DNA of 64,000 nt from Acanthosepion pharaonis (lineage: Eukaryota > Mollusca > Cephalopoda > Sepiida > Sepiidae): the NCBI GenBank assembly GCA_903632075.3, contig CAHIKZ030004140.1, positions 1,815,001 to 1,879,000 of the forward strand, written 5' to 3'. The translations under genes and the position numbers were made by a program. Shown piece after piece: positions 50,764 to 63,502 of the stretch. The notes under the pieces are model-generated. The model made no database searches. It saw only the letters and a program-made list of their open reading frames with translations, and was not told where the DNA came from. Every line of letters begins with the position of its first letter. Position 1 is the stretch's first letter.

Positions 50764-51879
50764 CAATAATAAGCTTCTTCGTGGTCAATACTCTGCCTGT
50801 GCCAAACAAGCTAATGTAGACAAACCCCATCCCCCTCAGTGGTTACATATTGCATGATCAAAAGTTGAAACCAAAAGTTTTATTGCAGTTGTCATTGGAG
50901 CCTTCGGATTGATTGGAAAAGATTCCAATAGACTCATTGAAGGGATTCCTGGAAGCCCATGCATTAAAGAAATACAAAAAATTGTACTCACAAATACAGC
51001 TTACACATTATGAAGAGCATTATCTTTGTAAAATGTGTTTAATATTAGTTTGTTTTTGTTTTGTTTTTTTACAAAAATATTCAGTGGAAAATGTCATGAA
51101 GTCATTTCTGACCTTAGGTGTCTGGTTGGGATGTATAAGGAAATGTGTATACAACAGAAAATCAAAGGAATTAATAATAATACTAATAATAATTTTTATA
51201 TTATCTACGATTATGGAATAATTCTATGGAATCATAGATAATCTTTAGATGTGTACTTTAAATACAGGTAAAGGTCTGAAAAAAGTGAAGTAACTTTTCA
51301 TACACTTTAATATATAATAACAGCAACAATAATAACATAACTCATCATAAATAGGTTTTAGATGGAAACATGAAATAATTTATGGAGTATACTTTTGATA
51401 CACACTAATAATAATATTAATAATAATAATAATAGTGTCATAAATAATCTTTAGATATGTACATTAAATAAGTTTTAGAGTAAAATTATGCAAAAAATGA
51501 AAATACTTTTGATATTTGTTAATATTATTAATTTATGCAACAATCTTTCAGTATTTCTATATTTGTATCACAACTTCCATATTCAAGCCATTCTCAAATT
51601 CTTTGATTTGTGTGACTCCCATGAGTTCATGTGTCAACTTTGTTCCTCCAACTCAACCATGGAAGATGTCACCCTGACTACGTAATCGTCATGATTGGCT
51701 TTGTCATTGGCAACACATTATATCAGACAAGCAATCCCAGAAGAAGTATACAGTTAAGTTGAAGTTTGGGTTTTCGTATAATTTATTTGTTGCTGCAAAC
51801 AAACTTTCATCCTCAAATGATCAGGAGTTGGGAAAGAAATGAAAGATATCTTCTAGAAAAGCTATTCACTTTTTAAATG

Positions 51880-52480
51880 TTCCTCCTCATAAAGCAGAGA
51901 TGCCATCTATAGGCTTTATTCAAATGCCAATAAAGATTATTCTCATATTCTGCAAATATTTCCCTCAGCTGGAAAATGAAGACTGTGCAAGTCTTCAATT
52001 TCCAGTTGTTAATAGAGTTAAAAAATGTTTATGCAGCCTTGTGGGTGATGAATTATTTTCCCACCTACAACCTTTTTCCCATGGACAACACATTTCTAGC
52101 TACTTGCTACTCTATTGCTAGTTCTATGACAAATGTTCTTACAAACTACTTTCTTTAGTAATTCCAACCTTCAGAGCTAAGACCCGTGATATCAAATACC
52201 GTGTAGTGAATCATTTTCATTATCTTCATATTCCATTATTAAGAAGGAAGTTCCATTCAAACAGCTTCTTTGCATAAACTGTGTGGAACAGACTCCCAAT
52301 AAGATGCTTTCCTGACCACTACAATCTTAATCTCTTCAAATTTAGGTTTAACTGTTTTCTTCCCCACATATCCTCATAAATTACTCTTCTTATTCTTACC
52401 ACTTATGCAAAAACCTCTTTCAATGACACTCTATCATAAGTGGCTTTTGGGCTGTATAAAGTGATCATTAGTTAAAAAAA
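51880..52480 (+). mobile_element. LINE 3' end, relative of the copies at 10380 and 15140
   Basis: Shares the cttgtgggtgatgaattatt, caacctttttcccatggaca, and ctacttgctactctattgct blocks and the caatcttaatctcttcaaat end with the other copies. It has multiple stops. Confidence 0.65.
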
Positions 52481-52739
52481 AATTTTTTTAAATCACTTAT
52501 TTCAGCTCACATTACTAAGCCTGCTTGTAGTTGTTTGTCAAAACCTTGATTGACCTCAGGAATTATAACAATACCAGCTCTTGGTCTTGAGAAATCTATT
52601 TTCCTGAAAAATTGTTTTAAGAGAAAGATTTTATAAATTTCAATTGATTGAAATACTGTCTGTTTGGTCAGTCAATGCCAAATGTTTCCTTATTATATTT
52701 CCTACAATGTAACAACTACCCTGGGTACATGAGAGCAAC

Positions 52740-53640
52740 CCCCACAAACTGAGATAGAAGAGTACAAGATGATAACAACACTCAGCCTTGGCCTGCCTAC
52801 CCTATGTGAAGGGCTTATCAGAAAAGATACGAAAGATCTGTGGTCCATTTAACATCAAGACAACCTTCAGGAGTGGTTTAACACTACACAGGCATATCTT
52901 CCAACTAAGACTACCAATAGAGGAGAATGTGATTGAGGACTATATGTATACCATCCCATGCAGCTGCAGCAAGAAATATAAAGGAGAAACAGGCTGCCCC
53001 TTAAGTTAAGACTGCAGGAAAACTGTAAGGCTATAACAGGAAGTGAAACAGAAGAATCAGGTATAGCTGACCATATATGGAGAGAAAAGGGAGATCACCA
53101 CCCTCTGTCAGGTGATGTTGAGATAATAGAGTGAGAACATCACTGGAAAATACAAGAACTTAAAGAATCAGCATATATGCTAGGCTTTAAAAATCTCCTA
53201 AGCAGCCAAGCATAGAAATGAATATGATATGGAAACCAGTAATACAGAGAGCTAGAGAAAAATAACAATAACAAAAAATTGTAATATGAGTTCTGGTAAA
53301 AAATTAGTGACAATAAGTTTATAATTGGTTTATAAATCCACAAAATTCACTCACCCAAGGACACATACCCCAGTGGATAAAAGTATTAGTTGAATTGATC
53401 CAAAAAGTGACTTGACCAAATGTGTTGTGAGTTCAATCCTTGGCTACAACAGAGAGAACAAATTCAAGAGGAATTAACTAATAACTGTAGATATCCGAAG
53501 GCATGGCATCTGGAATTGGAACAATCTACCCACTAAATAAAGAGGTTGGTTCAAAATTCCAACAAATATCACCTGAAGAAGGCCGAAGCCTACAACAGCC
53601 AAAACAATAAGGCAGTAAAGATGAGGAAAACAGTCTGCAC
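52740..53640 (+). mobile_element. Penelope-like element remnant: GIY-YIG endonuclease end
   Basis: The plus strand encodes LPYVKGLSEKIRKICGPFNI, then TFRSGLTLHRHIF. A cysteine pair (IPCSCSKKYKGETGCPL) then starts the GIY-YIG type nuclease block, in which YKGETG is the recognisable core. A frameshift and stops follow. Further frames keep IADHIWREKGDH-like and ESAYMLGFKNLLS-like pieces up to about 53220. This is the C-terminal part of a Penelope-like retrotransposon. About 330 bases beyond the coding remnant, at 53572-53606, the sequence cctgaagaaggccgaag, ending gccaaaac, resembles a decayed hammerhead core. It lies in the protocadherin intron in sense orientation. Confidence 0.7.
53370..53470 (+). 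mobile_element. tRNA-derived SINE, degenerate
   Basis: CCCCAGTGGATAAAAGTATTAG resembles an A-box region, and GTGAGTTCAATCCTTGGC is a B box. It sits directly after the Penelope-like coding remnant. Confidence 0.5.
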
Positions 53641-56449
53641 AATATAAAGACTGTAAATAATTACTATATGAAACTTTTAGACAAAGAACCATGAATTCTT
53701 TTAATATCCATCTCCTAACACATGGCCTTAATTATTTAGGGGATAACATTCAAATTTCTTTATATGAACATCAAGTATTCTTCTAAATCAGAAATGAATC
53801 ACATGTGAGATTCTTGTCCAATTTTCTGTTTTTTGTTTCAATTGTTTTCCACTTCCCAATTTCTTCAATCCTCATTATAGATATTCATCAAAATTGGGCG
53901 TCTTTTCTAATTCCATTCTATCTTTTTCTATTTCCTACCTTTTGATTTCTCTCCCTTTTTCTTCCAATGTTTCTTTCGCTCTTGACCCACTCTTTATTAT
54001 TTTATCTTATGTTCATCTTTTATATGTTAACACAGGTACTTGAAATTGTTGAAGTGTTAAGAAACACATTTGGGATTTATGTTAAAAAAACTCAAAACCA
54101 CATGTTAATGAACAAAACTAACTACTACTTTGCTAACACTAGCTTTTGTACAATTCTACATATAATTCTACAGATAAGGGATTATATCACATTGATATTA
54201 TTCTTTGAATTTTATTCTAAGATGAAAATTTTGACCTCTAAACTGATTATATAGGAATTGTTTTGTCAACTGAAGAATATATTTAAACTAGCAATACATT
54301 AAAATTTACCCTTAAGTTTTTATTTTCTTTATGCAGATTCATTTCTTTGAGAAATTTCTTAACAAATCCAAAGTCTTTGTTTTCAATATTTCCCAAAATT
54401 TTACAAGGAGTGACAGAAATAGTTTTCTTCTCTACACAGAATCAACAAATTCTTTCTCCTGAAAATATTTCCAAGCAAATTTCTAATTGAGATTCCCTAT
54501 CTTCACTCAGTTACTCATCTTGTGTATATTTTCTTCTTAATCATGGATCCTGCTATTCACATATAACTGATATTTGTAAAAACTCCAAAATGTCTAAACA
54601 GATACACTAACTCAAAATCAATAAAGACACATTAATTTGTTCTTTAAATACTATTTTTAAATGTAGCTATACAATGAAATCATTGTTTTAAAAAAATTAT
54701 TCTAATTCATTATATATTTGTTTATCTATTTTCTTCCGTAATCCCTTTTAAATCCCAAATTCTTTAGGCAATGAGTTTTTTCTTGGCTTCTATCTGTCAA
54801 ACACCGTCATCTAAATTTATATCCACTTTGAATATGTAATGTCTTTCAACAGATTTCTTTCACTTATTCCAAAATTATTTACAGCAGTCAAAGGAGCTAA
54901 AATAGCAAAAGGTTTTGCTCTTCTCCAGTGATCTTGGCTATTCAAAAAAATGAGAAAAATAAAGCTTTTAAGTTCTGGGTAAATATATTCAGCTCACATT
55001 TCACTGATTATTAATTCAAGGAAAATGATTACTTGAGTAAAAGCAGAATAAATTTAATAAAGAAAGATACGGTTCGTTTCTTTTACTTCTTAGCTTTGTA
55101 ATACACTTGAATAATTAATTTGCTTTTTTAGCGGAACTGATCAATAAAAAATGTGTGTTTTTATCAAAATTTGGGAACATATTTGCATAATGAAGCCACA
55201 ACACTAACACTGATTATCAAATTGTGAAGAAAGTTAAAAAAAGGTTTTAAAAGTGTGAGAAAGGATACACAGATAGAGAAGACAGCGTTGTATATTGGCA
55301 TAATTGTTTTTAAGGCAGTGTTGTTTAATACGCATGTGAATACAAACTTCAACTGGCCATATTCAATCATGGAAATAAAAAATTCTGCACAAGGCTCCAT
55401 TTTATATCGTTATGAGGGGCAAGATGACAAATTTGATGACATTTTAGTTGACACTGATGCTGCAGATTAGCAATGAATAGACACATATTGCTTGATAAAG
55501 CATTCATTTCAAGGTGCTGCAGCTTTGTATCAAGAGAATATTTGGATGCATACTTTAATTAAAGAGCAGAGAAAAAAATAGTAAATCATATTAATCAAAG
55601 TAGTTGATAATTAGTTAGGGCATTCCACGGTGACATGTCAAATAAGATGGAATTTATATTCTGTACACAGTTCATGCTACCCTGGCACTATTTCCAGACA
55701 AGTCACAATTTTAAACTGCTTAGAACTGCTGGAAATTGTTTGTCAAACTAAGCTGTGCATAAGTGATTGCTTTGTGTCATCAGAAACTCCATGAATTTAA
55801 AGCATGTTAAATACTCTAATTTTTTTTAGCTGTCCTTTCTCTGTCATCAGAGTCACCAGATGATTTTCTCTCAGAAAAGAGAAAAACTATTTTCCATATC
55901 AAATTGAAAACTGTAATTAGATTTTCCAAATAGTGACATTGTCTTGGGACAGAAATTCACTTCATTTTTTTTCCATTAAGGCAAGTAAAAGTCTTGCACT
56001 TTACCAAGATAAAGTCTACCAAAAAAACTCTCTACTTTATCTAATATACAAGTTTAAGTCACTAGAAATGTTTTTTTCTTCAAATCTATAAACTGTTGGT
56101 CCATAAATATGTTTTTCTTGAACATTTATTTGTACCTTACTCCAAGAATCACTTAGCTCATGATACTTTTGAAATTTTTTTTTCAGTTTTGGATGAATAA
56201 GTTTCTGATTCCTACTGTGAAATATTTAATGATTCCACTTATTAATTCATTCTTAAGTTTGTAACATTTCAGACTTTGCATTCTGCAAGCAAAATAGTGT
56301 CATTTGTCCAATGGTCAGATTTGTACAACAAATAAATACATTTCATATCTAGTGAATTTGATTGCATTATGTACAATTGAAATTAATGCTTTCTGAAAAA
56401 ATAAAATAGAGTCCTTCAAATCAAAATGTATTTATTTATTCATTATTTT

Positions 56450-57150
56450 ATATTTTTACTACAGAAGTATCTGGTGGCTGTTACTAGAGATTGCATCTCC
56501 AGAAATCTCATCAGTATTCTTGCAGATCTTTGTCATACTGTAGTCTGCATTATTTCAATTCTTCCTCAGATCTTCAGCACAGCCTACCTCTTCAAAAGGA
56601 TGTTTTGGGATATTTTAAGTGCTCAGATGATTATGGGAATTACTTTTATTTTCATGTTTCACAGCTTCTACAGTCTTCATGCAAAGTTCTGGTATTTTTT
56701 TCTCATTTTCCTTCAGCTTCACTTGGGTATCTGCCAGGATAGCCACATCCACTTTTTGGGGCAAAATTTCTTTTCTTTATTCATTAAAATTAATGCTTGT
56801 CTTCTGGATTTTATTGGCTGATCTGTCTGAATTACAAAATCCTAAAGTATTTTACTTTTCTTATCTTCAAAGACTGTTTCTGGTATTTTTGTATGGCCAA
56901 ACATACAGTGTTTGCACAATTCCCATTGAATAACTATTCCACTCAGTCATGCCTGTTTTCACTTATTTTATGATTAATTATCTCTTCTCTTTCTCACAGA
57001 ATGCATCTGCTATTTTACTGTATTTTGTCAATTTTCACATTTATATAATAGGTCCTAATGCTTTTGTTCTGGGCTGCTCTTATGAGTGATTCTGTTTCTC
57101 TTTTCAGATATCCTCTTTGCAGCCATGTCCAAGTCATTTTATCTGCAACT
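56450..57150 (-). mobile_element. LINE polyprotein C-terminus (third family)
   Basis: Minus-strand frames in order encode TWTWLQRGYLKRETESLIRA, then AQNKSIRTYYINVKIDKIQ, then VDVAILADTQVKLKENEK, then NMKIKVIPIII and SARILMRFLE. These blocks follow the order of a well-conserved LINE C-terminal region. Two or more frameshifts make it a pseudogene. The open + strand ORF across it is its antisense shadow. Confidence 0.75.
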
Positions 57151-59368
57151 TCTCTTATTTGCTATTCATTATAATATCATTGTGCCAACTATAATATTGT
57201 ACAGGATTATAATTTAGACTTCATATAATGTAATTAGAAAAATACAAATTTAATTATTCATAATAATATATTTCTTTCATGGATATTCTTGAATTATTTA
57301 AAGATAATGATGACAATAATTATAAATGTGAAAGTAAAACTGAGAGAACTATTCATTTTCACAGTTATTTCATTTGATTTGTGAACTTTCATTAACTGGA
57401 GTGTTATTTTTTTCCCTTAATATTGTCAAGAATCCATTTTTTTACACAATTTTCTTTTAGATATATTTTTAGATTCTTTTTAGAGCTTTGAAAAAGTTTT
57501 ATTTTCTGTTATGAAATAAATTTTATTTTCTATAAAAATAAAAATGTAAGTGAAATTTGGTTATTGTAAGTTTTAGTAAATTCAAATTTATTTCAAATTA
57601 CCTTTTGTCAATGATATGACCACATTATATTCAATTTTAATTAGAATAACTTGCAGATTTTTCATGATTATAATACTAATGCTGACAATTTCTGTCATGT
57701 TTTTTGACAGTTTCTTGGTTGAAGCAACAGACTTTGCTATGTTGACTAATGACAATGAAAAAATAATGGAATCAAGTTTTTGGTTAAAAATCTTCTCAAT
57801 ATAATGAATATAACAGAAAGATGATATAATAAGAATAAAGAAAGAAAGAATTTTAGAGAAATTTATTTTGTTGAAATGAAATTTTTTTTTTCTTTTGTGA
57901 GTTTTTTCAAAGTTTGATCCATTTTATCTTACAATCAATTTTATTCATTTAATATTTCTTCTTCAAACTGTAAGCAGTTTTTCTTCTTTGCTATTTTGCT
58001 GGTTTTCACTTCTGTCTTTTCAAATCATCTCATTTTATGCATTACAATTTCCTTGTGTTGGTCCCACTTCTCATTACATTTCCATCCCTTTTCATTTTTC
58101 TTAGGCCTTCTTCAATGCAATACAATCACATTAAATAGAAATTTTTACTCTCTTTCTCCTTCTTGCCAACTTAAAATTCCTTTTTCTTTTGTTTTACTGA
58201 ATTTTCTATCAAATCAAGAGATGATTATATTTATTCATTTTTTATACTTATGTATGTATGTTTTTCCTCGATTATAGTTTGATTTTAGAAATGTGTACAA
58301 GAATCATTGTGCTTTCTTACAGAAACTGAATCCATCAAATATCAGAGATAATATTTTTTGTTCTGTTCTTATAAATTTAATTGTATTAAATATGCATTTG
58401 TATAAAACTTGCATTTCTGTTTTGAGATCATTTCTCTTTTCAAAGAAGTCATGAATATGAGCATTTGCTTCAAATCTATAATTTCAGTTAACAAGTTGAG
58501 CCTGGAATTTCTACATCTAACTTGCATTTGAACAAATGATCTCAAGCAAAATTAGTCAACATTTGGTTTGGTATACTCTTCTTTAGAAACATCTTTCTTC
58601 TAATCCCCTTCTTAAATTTGAGAAAAGATCTAACAGGACTTCATCAATAATCTGTAGCATTTCAATCATTCACCGATTCTGCAATTTACTTAGAATAAGT
58701 TTAACTCTGATAAATAAGATTTTTTATAGTTTTCCAATCTTACTCAAATATTTTAAGAAATAATTTTCAGTATTTTTTATTATTATTAGTTTATTTCGTA
58801 TTAGATACATTTAATTTTGTAATAATTAATTCATCTGGATATAATTTTATTATTATTTTTTTAAGTATATTTTTGTGCCTTCCATAGTAGAAGTTTGTAT
58901 TCTTATATTTATCTGAATTTTTTTTGTTAATCAAGAATTACATATTACCATAAAATCTATTTGGGTTTTTTCCCCAGAAAATAGGAAATAAAAACATTTT
59001 GAAAATCTTCAACAGATGTAAATTTATATCTTTTTTCTGTTATCACATAAAATACAGTCCAGTAGAAGAAAAAAAAAACATTGGACATGATGCTAAAAGT
59101 CATGAAATTGCATTTATCTCCCTTGAATTTTATCTTCACAAGTGTGAAAATGTTAGGTTTAATGTTTTACTATCATCGGTCTTAATTTTAGGAAAAGGTT
59201 ATTATTCTGTATTAATAAATGAGAAACAAAACAATGTCATAACAAGCAAAACATTCTTACTCGATTTATTTCCAAGTTTATAAAAACTGCTTAATTTAGT
59301 TTTGCAATTTGTTCTTGCCCTTCCAATAATTTCTGCTGTATATTTTAATTTAAAATCTGACTGAAATT

Positions 59369-59418
59369 ATCATCATCATCATCATCATCATCATCATTAT
59401 TATTATTATTATTATTAC
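59369..59418. repeat. (ATC)n(ATT)n trinucleotide array
   Basis: A second, shorter ATC run lies at 59683-59708, and an AT run at 59896-59922. Confidence 0.95.
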
Positions 59419-59891
59419 ATTATTTCTAAAGTTTTGTGAGTTATAATATTCTTTGATTCTTTGGCGTTTAATTTCATTTCAATTTATTAATAAATAAAAT
59501 AAATAAAAAGATTTTATTCAAAACACAAAAATATTTCCTTTTGAGATAATGTTCTATAATTAGAAAAAGCAATCTAAAATTTAGTCATGCTAAAACTACT
59601 TCAGTTTGCATAAACAATATGATTAACTTCAATGAATGTTACATTTTTTTGAAGTATCAAGGAGCTTCTATTAGCTAATGTCATCATCATCATCATCATC
59701 ATCATCAATATTGAATGTTGGTTTCACTTTGATAAAATTCATATTTCTATAGAAATTTAAATATTTTTGTTGGTAAATGAACTTGTTTTTTAAGTCACTG
59801 AAATAACAGATTTAAATTTATTCTAATGAAAAGATATTTTTCCTTTTAAAAAACTTTTTAAAATTGTCATCATAACCTGAAGTTTTGTGAA

Positions 59892-59928
<37 letters not shown>

Positions 59929-60075
59929 CATGTATGTGCGTGTATATATATATGCATATACATACATATAATTCTCAGTCTCATTTTTTGAAATCCTTCA
60001 AAATTTGCTTCCATAATTTTTTTAAAAATCTCATCTACCAAAGATTTGAACCATTTTCCATTGTATCTCTGCCAG

Positions 60076-60411
60076 CAGAATCAAATTTCTGGTGGTGGTT
60101 GTGTGCTGCACAGTCCCGGCGAGGACTCCATAATCAGCAACAGTAGGCGATTGGAAACGTTCATGGGTGGAAAGACTAACTCCAACTTGCCTTCTCCGGC
60201 AACATCTTTGACGCACTATTCAACAGACACCAGCAATGAGCTAGCAGCTATCCCCACCACCACCACCACCATCACCAACAACACCATCTCCACCACTACC
60301 ACCACCACTACCACCACCACTACAACCAACCATACTCCTACTTCCACTCCTCCTACCACGGCTACAGGGAACTATAGCACCAGTGCTACCATTGGCCAAA
60401 AAGACGGAAAA
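60076..60411 (+). CDS. Probable protocadherin cytoplasmic-tail exon
   Basis: This is an open, codon-like stretch of 112 residues rich in Ser, Thr, Pro and Gly, as expected for a disordered cytoplasmic tail. It is preceded by a pyrimidine-rich tract and ctctgccagcag, giving an acceptor at 60075 or 60078. It ends at GGAAAA|gtatgc, a donor after codon AAA. Both boundaries are phase 0, matching the phase-0 donor at 36633, so it can join the protocadherin exon in frame to give 1,005 residues so far. It begins QNQISGGG and ends IGQKDGK. Residues 61-84 of the exon are mostly threonine, encoded by an ACC-rich microsatellite. No stop codon precedes the donor, so further exons lie beyond the window. 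The link to the upstream exon rests on strand, phase and composition; a different downstream gene is possible. The GC and codon character stand out from the flanking AT-rich DNA. Confidence 0.6.
60252..60330 (+). repeat. ACC-type trinucleotide repeat encoding polythreonine
   Basis: Interrupted (ACC)n/(ACT)n runs lie inside the presumed cytoplasmic exon and keep the reading frame, encoding about 20 Thr with a few Ile, Asn and Ser. Trinucleotide length changes would alter tail length without a frameshift. Confidence 0.9.
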
Positions 60412-60934
60412 GTATGCATTGTTGTCATGAAATTGTTGTCAGCTCTCGATGCTTGGTTGGTTGGTGGTTGTTGTGTTTGAGAATCTTGATTGATTGATCA
60501 ATCTGCGTTTTGATCTGATGAAAAAGAATTAATCAATAATTATCTGCTTTAGATGCTTATTTTTCTTCTTCTTCTTTTTCAAAGAATTACTTTCTTTCTT
60601 TGGTAAATCTATGCAAGCGATTCTTTGGATAGATTCTCAGTGTCATGGTCATTTGGTCAGATGTTTGGATGTTGTTTGAAATCTTAATGTGTGCATTTTT
60701 TTTGTTTTTATCGTGATCAAAATTATTGCTTGCCTTGCTTCCTTCAATTCTTTCTTCTATTCTTTGCCCTGAGAAGATTAATTTTTAGCACCTTTATCAT
60801 AAAAAATAAATCAAAATTATCATTGTTAAGAAAAGTTTTACCTCAGGTAGAATTAGTGGCAAGATTTATTAAAATCATGAATGATTCATTTTCACAAAGA
60901 ATATTGTACCCTACTAAGTTCAAACAATTTATGG

Positions 60935-60937
<3 letters not shown>

Positions 60938-60999
<62 letters not shown>
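60938..60999. repeat. (AT)n left of foldback B copy 1
   Basis: About 60 bases of AT. A matching AT array at 61188-61218 bounds the right side. The stretch 60412-60937 is presumed intron with nothing recognised. Confidence 0.95.
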
Positions 61000-61001
<2 letters not shown>

Positions 61002-61183
61002 AATGAAGACTAAAGGAAAACGTACCTTAGCCAACATGTTTCATCGTCTAGGGCTTTTATCGAGGCAAATGATACTTGCCTTAATAGTCCCTCAGAGGAT
61101 GAAATACATCAGCTAAGATAAGTTTTCCTTTTGTCTTTATTTATATTGTCCTTTACAGATGTATTCTATCTGAAATTTATATA

Positions 61184-61187
<4 letters not shown>
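61000..61187. mobile_element. Foldback element family B, copy 1
   Basis: Inverted arms cttagccaacatgtttcatc (near 61026) and gatgaaatacatcagctaag (near 61097) sit in wider arms ending aagactaaaggaaaa and ttttccttttgtctt. (AT)n arrays lie immediately on both sides. Confidence 0.7.
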
Positions 61188-61219
<32 letters not shown>

Positions 61220-61272
61220 TTCATGCCTGTAGTTCTGTAGTTCACTGCTACTAACAAGCAGGATTTTTTTTT

Positions 61273-61325
61273 TTTTTATGGCCATGCTGGTTGTAACTTG
61301 TTGAGGAACCTAATTGAAATAATAA
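61273..61325 (+). repeat. Decayed copy of the Penelope-like terminus with hammerhead remnant
   Basis: The sequence atggccatgctgg through gaggaacctaattg matches the minus-strand sequence at 27838-27870. It has GAAAC changed to GTAAC, and CTGATGA is lost. It is a degenerate second copy of the same element end. Confidence 0.6.
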
Positions 61326-61398
61326 AACAAAAAATCTTAATATACAAACCAGTGTGTCTGAATATTTTAATTTTTTTAATATTTTTTATTGTTCAGAC

Positions 61399-61399
<1 letters not shown>

Positions 61400-61462
<63 letters not shown>
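61400..61462. repeat. (AT)n microsatellite
   Basis: About 60 bases of AT, ending at the GGCCTG of a family A half unit. Another AT/GT array follows that unit at 61575-61628. Confidence 0.95.
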
Positions 61463-61466
<4 letters not shown>

Positions 61467-61571
61467 CTGACAATCTGTGGGTGTTGACTTCAATGTCCAC
61501 ATTTGCATATGCTCTATCCCTGATATTGAGAACTTTAACCCTAAATATAGCATACGTTAAAACTATATTTT

Positions 61572-61575
<4 letters not shown>
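61463..61575 (-). repeat. Half unit of foldback family A
   Basis: Sequence from ggcctgacaatctgtgggtg through ctctatccctgatattgag and ctaaatatagcatacg is the right-arm unit starting at the central GGCCTG. The GAAAC portion is deleted. (AT)n arrays lie on both sides. Confidence 0.65.
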
Positions 61576-61613
<38 letters not shown>

Positions 61614-62208
61614 TGTGTGTGTGTGTATCTATGAAGAAATATAGACAGAAATATTTCATTTCAGAATGGTTTAAATATATAAAGTCAGATTAATAATTGA
61701 TTCAAAATCTTTTTTCTTCTTAAAGAATTTCAAAACAAAACAATCTACTTTATTCAGGAAGATGATTGTTATAAAAAACTATAAATCATTTCTGTATGTT
61801 ATGCCCATTATTTCTCTGAGAAAAGTTTAAAAACAAAATGACTAAATAGTAATTTTAATTACTGGATATTTCTTTAAATTATATATTTCTTTTTTGTTCT
61901 TGGCATAAATATGAAAGAACTATGATTAAAATTTTCCCATATTTCTAGCTTTATATTAACATGTTAAGATGAGAGCAATGATAATAAAAAAATAAATTTT
62001 ATAATCTTCAAGACAAACAAAATTACAATGCTGCAGTGAGGATTTCATTACTTTATTGAAATTTCCAAACAAGTCATAAATCAAATGACATAAAATATTT
62101 GGTAGTGAAGTAATTTTTCATTCATTAGGAAAAATACTATCAATCAATGAACTATTCTTTAACACAATGTCTAACAGAAATCTAAAATATTATGATATGT
62201 ATACATAA

Positions 62209-62282
62209 TATATATATATATATCAATATACATATTGATTAAGTTGTCAGATCCTCATATGTCGGAACCAATGGGAGAGTCC

Positions 62283-62335
<53 letters not shown>

Positions 62336-62416
62336 TTATATGTATGTATTTTATGTGTAGATATATATATATATATACACACATACATAAATATATACAT
62401 ATACATACACACACAT

Positions 62417-62473
<57 letters not shown>
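62209..62473. repeat. Cluster of (AT)n and (CA)-rich arrays
   Basis: AT runs at 62209-62222, 62285-62325, 62361-62380 and 62429-62473, with CA-rich patches between the last two. The stretch 61630-62205 is unassigned. Confidence 0.9.
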
Positions 62474-62478
<5 letters not shown>

Positions 62479-62793
62479 TACAAATATAAACTTTGTAACT
62501 TAGCTGATTGGTATTACTTACATCATCATGAATCAAGAACATCCTAAATCAAGATATGCAGACCCTCCAGCAATCACTCTGTCCACTTATCATGGAATAT
62601 ATATAATAGAAGTAATGAATTTTTTTTTTATTAATCTGACATATTTTTTATCACTTTAAACCTTATTTTCAAATGATAACCATATTTGAATAGATGTTCT
62701 ATTTATTTTTTAAGCAGTATTTTATACTTGCATACAGGAAAGAATATTCAAGAATTCTCATTAGTGAAAAATACACCTCCACCCCTTAAAATG

Positions 62794-62796
<3 letters not shown>

Positions 62797-62855
<59 letters not shown>

Positions 62856-62889
62856 CCACTTTGTCATACATTTTCCAAAATATTGTTCT

Positions 62890-62925
<36 letters not shown>

Positions 62926-62930
62926 CATTA

Positions 62931-62987
<57 letters not shown>
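62797..62987. repeat. Three (AT)n arrays
   Basis: Runs at 62797-62853, 62893-62922 and 62936-62987. The spacer ccactttgtcatacattttc, then aatattgttcttgatata, also occurs at 23680-23716, so it is a small dispersed repeat. Confidence 0.9.
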
Positions 62988-62990
<3 letters not shown>

Positions 62991-63502
62991 AAATATTTGT
63001 GTGTATGTAGATAGCTCATTTCACGGACAATTAAAAACAAATCTGTTCATTCAATTTCAACTAGAAATGGCAACAATATTTTAATAAGTAATTATTACAA
63101 AAATAATTAAGCTTTGATCAATTATTTAAAAATATCCTCCGAAAATTTTTGTTTGTAAAGCTGACCAAAAATGTATTTGTCTAAAAGTTAATACCACCAG
63201 GGCTAAGAATTTGGAAACATTTATCTGCTTAGGAAAGAATGAAGTAGTTTTTTATTATTGATTGACTATTGTGAGTTAAATGTTTGATTCCTGTGTTTGG
63301 GTGGTTCTTGTATGGTCCTGGAAGGGGATTGAGAGACCAATACATTCTCGACTCATTTCCAAATCATTAAACAGTGCTTAAATGATATATAACTTTAACT
63401 TACGCATACATTGATTATCCATAACCTATATAGAGTAATATAACCAATATAGAGGTGTGTGGGATTATTTGTGTGTGCCTACACACATACACATATACAT
63501 CT

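Larger units (their letters stand above)
36634..60075 (+). other. Probable protocadherin intron, 23.4 kb, repeat-filled
   Basis: The intron starts gtaagt and ends with a pyrimidine tract plus cag. Apart from the transposon remnants listed separately, the stretches 36700-39380, 40430-45340, 45580-46980, 48980-49990, 50900-51870, 53650-56400 and 57200-60030 hold AT-rich sequence. I see no conserved coding frame in them. ORFs there are short and of low complexity. I looked for intermediate exons and found none I could support. Confidence 0.55.

Noticed and set aside
55164..55470. Overlapping ORFs on both strands near 55.2-55.5 kb
   Set aside because: No domain, no splice sites that fit, and no coding bias. 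Considered and rejected as a middle protocadherin exon.
56426..56933. Hydrophobic + strand ORFs suggesting a membrane protein
   Set aside because: They are antisense translations of a minus-strand LINE C-terminus whose conserved blocks are readable in order.
60031..60216. Minus-strand ORF opposite the cytoplasmic exon
   Set aside because: It is the antisense shadow of the exon at 60076-60411.
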